NCBI GenBank assembly: GCA_025934635.1
Contig: JAICWX010000245.1
Location: forward strand, 1-13,068
Reading direction: 5' to 3'
DNA length: 13,068 nt
Source of the DNA: Streptosporangiaceae bacterium
GTDB lineage: Bacteria > Actinomycetota > Actinomycetes > Streptosporangiales > Streptosporangiaceae
In this document: piece after piece, positions 12,440 to 13,068 of the stretch
Layout of the letters: each line of letters starts with the position of its first letter
How positions within the stretch are numbered: the stretch's first letter is position 1
Program-made: the position numbers and the translations under genes
The notes under the pieces: generated by a model
What the model saw: only the letters and a program-made list of their open reading frames with translations
What the model was told of the DNA's origin: nothing
Databases searched by the model: none

Positions 12440-13021
12440 GACGGTGACGGCGGCGTAGTTGAGGACGACCGCGCCGCGGCCCGCGGCTGCCAGCGCGTTC
12501 TCGATCGTCAGCCGCCCGTCGTTCGTGCGCGCGTCGGCATACAGCGCCGAGGAGTGCAGCCCCGTCGTCTTCAGCTGCGGTACCAGCCGGAGCGCCCGCT
12601 GCTCGCTGATCCGCCCGTTCAGGCGCGCCCGCGCGAGCGCCGAGTAGAGAAGGACGCCGGTGCGGACGACGATCGGGCGGTGCGGGCCGTCGTCGTAGAG
12701 CGGGAACAGGAACGGGAGCCGCTCGACGAGGTGCGGCGCGACGACGTTCATCAGGTAACGCCGCTCCTGGTGCGCCTCGCGCACGAGCCGCACGTCGCCC
12801 ATCTGCAGGTAGCGCAGGCCGCCGTGGATCAGCTTCGACGACCCCGACGAGGTGGCCGACGCGAAGTCGGCGCGGTCGACGAGCGCGACGTCGAGCCCGT
12901 GCGCCGTGGCTGCCTCGGCGATCCCGGAGCCGACGATGCCGCCCCCGATCACGAGCAGGTCGAAGCGGCGCGCGGCCAGCTGCTCGACCGCGGCTACGCG
13001 GTCCACAACGGGTTCGTCCAT
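12440..13021 (-). pseudogene. glpD: Glycerol-3-phosphate dehydrogenase (FAD-dependent), truncated after about 194 residues
   Basis: From the ATG at 13021 the frame gives a clear GlpD N-terminus. The FAD-binding GGGIVGSG is at 26-33, the SSGSSKLIHGGLRYLQ signature at 58-73, then REAHQERRYLMNVVAPHLV and NDGRLTIENALAAA. GlpD oxidises glycerol-3-phosphate to dihydroxyacetone phosphate at the membrane and passes electrons to quinone; members are about 510-580 aa. Homology stops at VLNYAAVTV (about residue 194). The frame then reads 32 unrelated residues and ends at 12341, overlapping the fdhD start. The C-terminal FAD and substrate domains are missing, so the product cannot be functional. Only a weak AAGG precedes the ATG. 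The truncation is a rearrangement junction, not a frameshift, because no other frame continues GlpD sequence. Confidence 0.85.
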
Positions 13022-13068
13022 GCCTTGGTCCCGTCGGCGGCTCGCACTTCCACCCGACCGTAGCGGCC

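Overview
The window is GC-rich with strongly G/C-biased third codon positions and many GTG or leaderless starts. It carries gene families typical of actinomycetes: a SpoIIAB-like ATPase, a CGNR regulator, a large LuxR/NB-ATPase regulator, a WYL/YafY regulator and an auxiliary TrpRS. The best guess is a large-genome actinobacterium (Streptomyces/Streptosporangiales-like); the genus cannot be read from the sequence. No rRNA, tRNA, CRISPR array or transposase was seen.

Layout. (1) 1-980: a possible Cys-rich gene tail, a small anti-sigma-type ATPase, a 44-aa zinc-finger-like micro-protein missed by ordinary length cut-offs, and a strong terminator. (2) 980-1683: a scar zone with strong palindromes and two gene fragments abutting head to head, a short plus-strand piece and the middle of a sugar ABC permease. 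The permease piece starts immediately after the trpS stop codon. (3) 1684-4670: the most interesting block. Divergent from a CGNR regulator lies an MFS exporter gene, followed on the same strand by a Trp leader peptide, a complete ribosome-mediated attenuator and trpS. The TrpRS carries Gln where indolmycin-sensitive enzymes have His43. (4) 4684-6898: an aldo/keto reductase and an LtrA-family membrane protein, co-directional and closely spaced behind the CGNR gene. (5) 6967-9285: a large LuxR-type ATPase/TPR regulator with weaker GC3 bias than its neighbours. (6) 9266-10449: a WYL regulator broken by an internal deletion and frame change, its surviving palindromic operator, and a small hypothetical ORF. 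(7) 10450-12344: an MBL-fold hydrolase and fdhD, converging on a shared CTAG that gives both stop codons. (8) 12364-13021: a C-terminal gene scrap joined to the N-terminal 194 residues of a glycerol-3-phosphate dehydrogenase.

The coherent system is the MFS/TrpRS/CGNR locus. I read it as an inducible resistance module against a tryptophan-mimic TrpRS inhibitor (indolmycin or chuangxinmycin type). When charged tRNA-Trp falls, a ribosome stalls at the single Trp codon of an 11-codon leader, the terminator cannot form, and the resistant synthetase is made. The leader itself appears to be leaderless, with an extended -10 element inside the last codons of the exporter gene. The exporter may add efflux, but that link is inferred from position only. 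The rest of the window is a patchwork with at least four rearrangement scars, which suggests either an unstable accessory region or a reconstructed assembly; read mapping across the junctions would tell.
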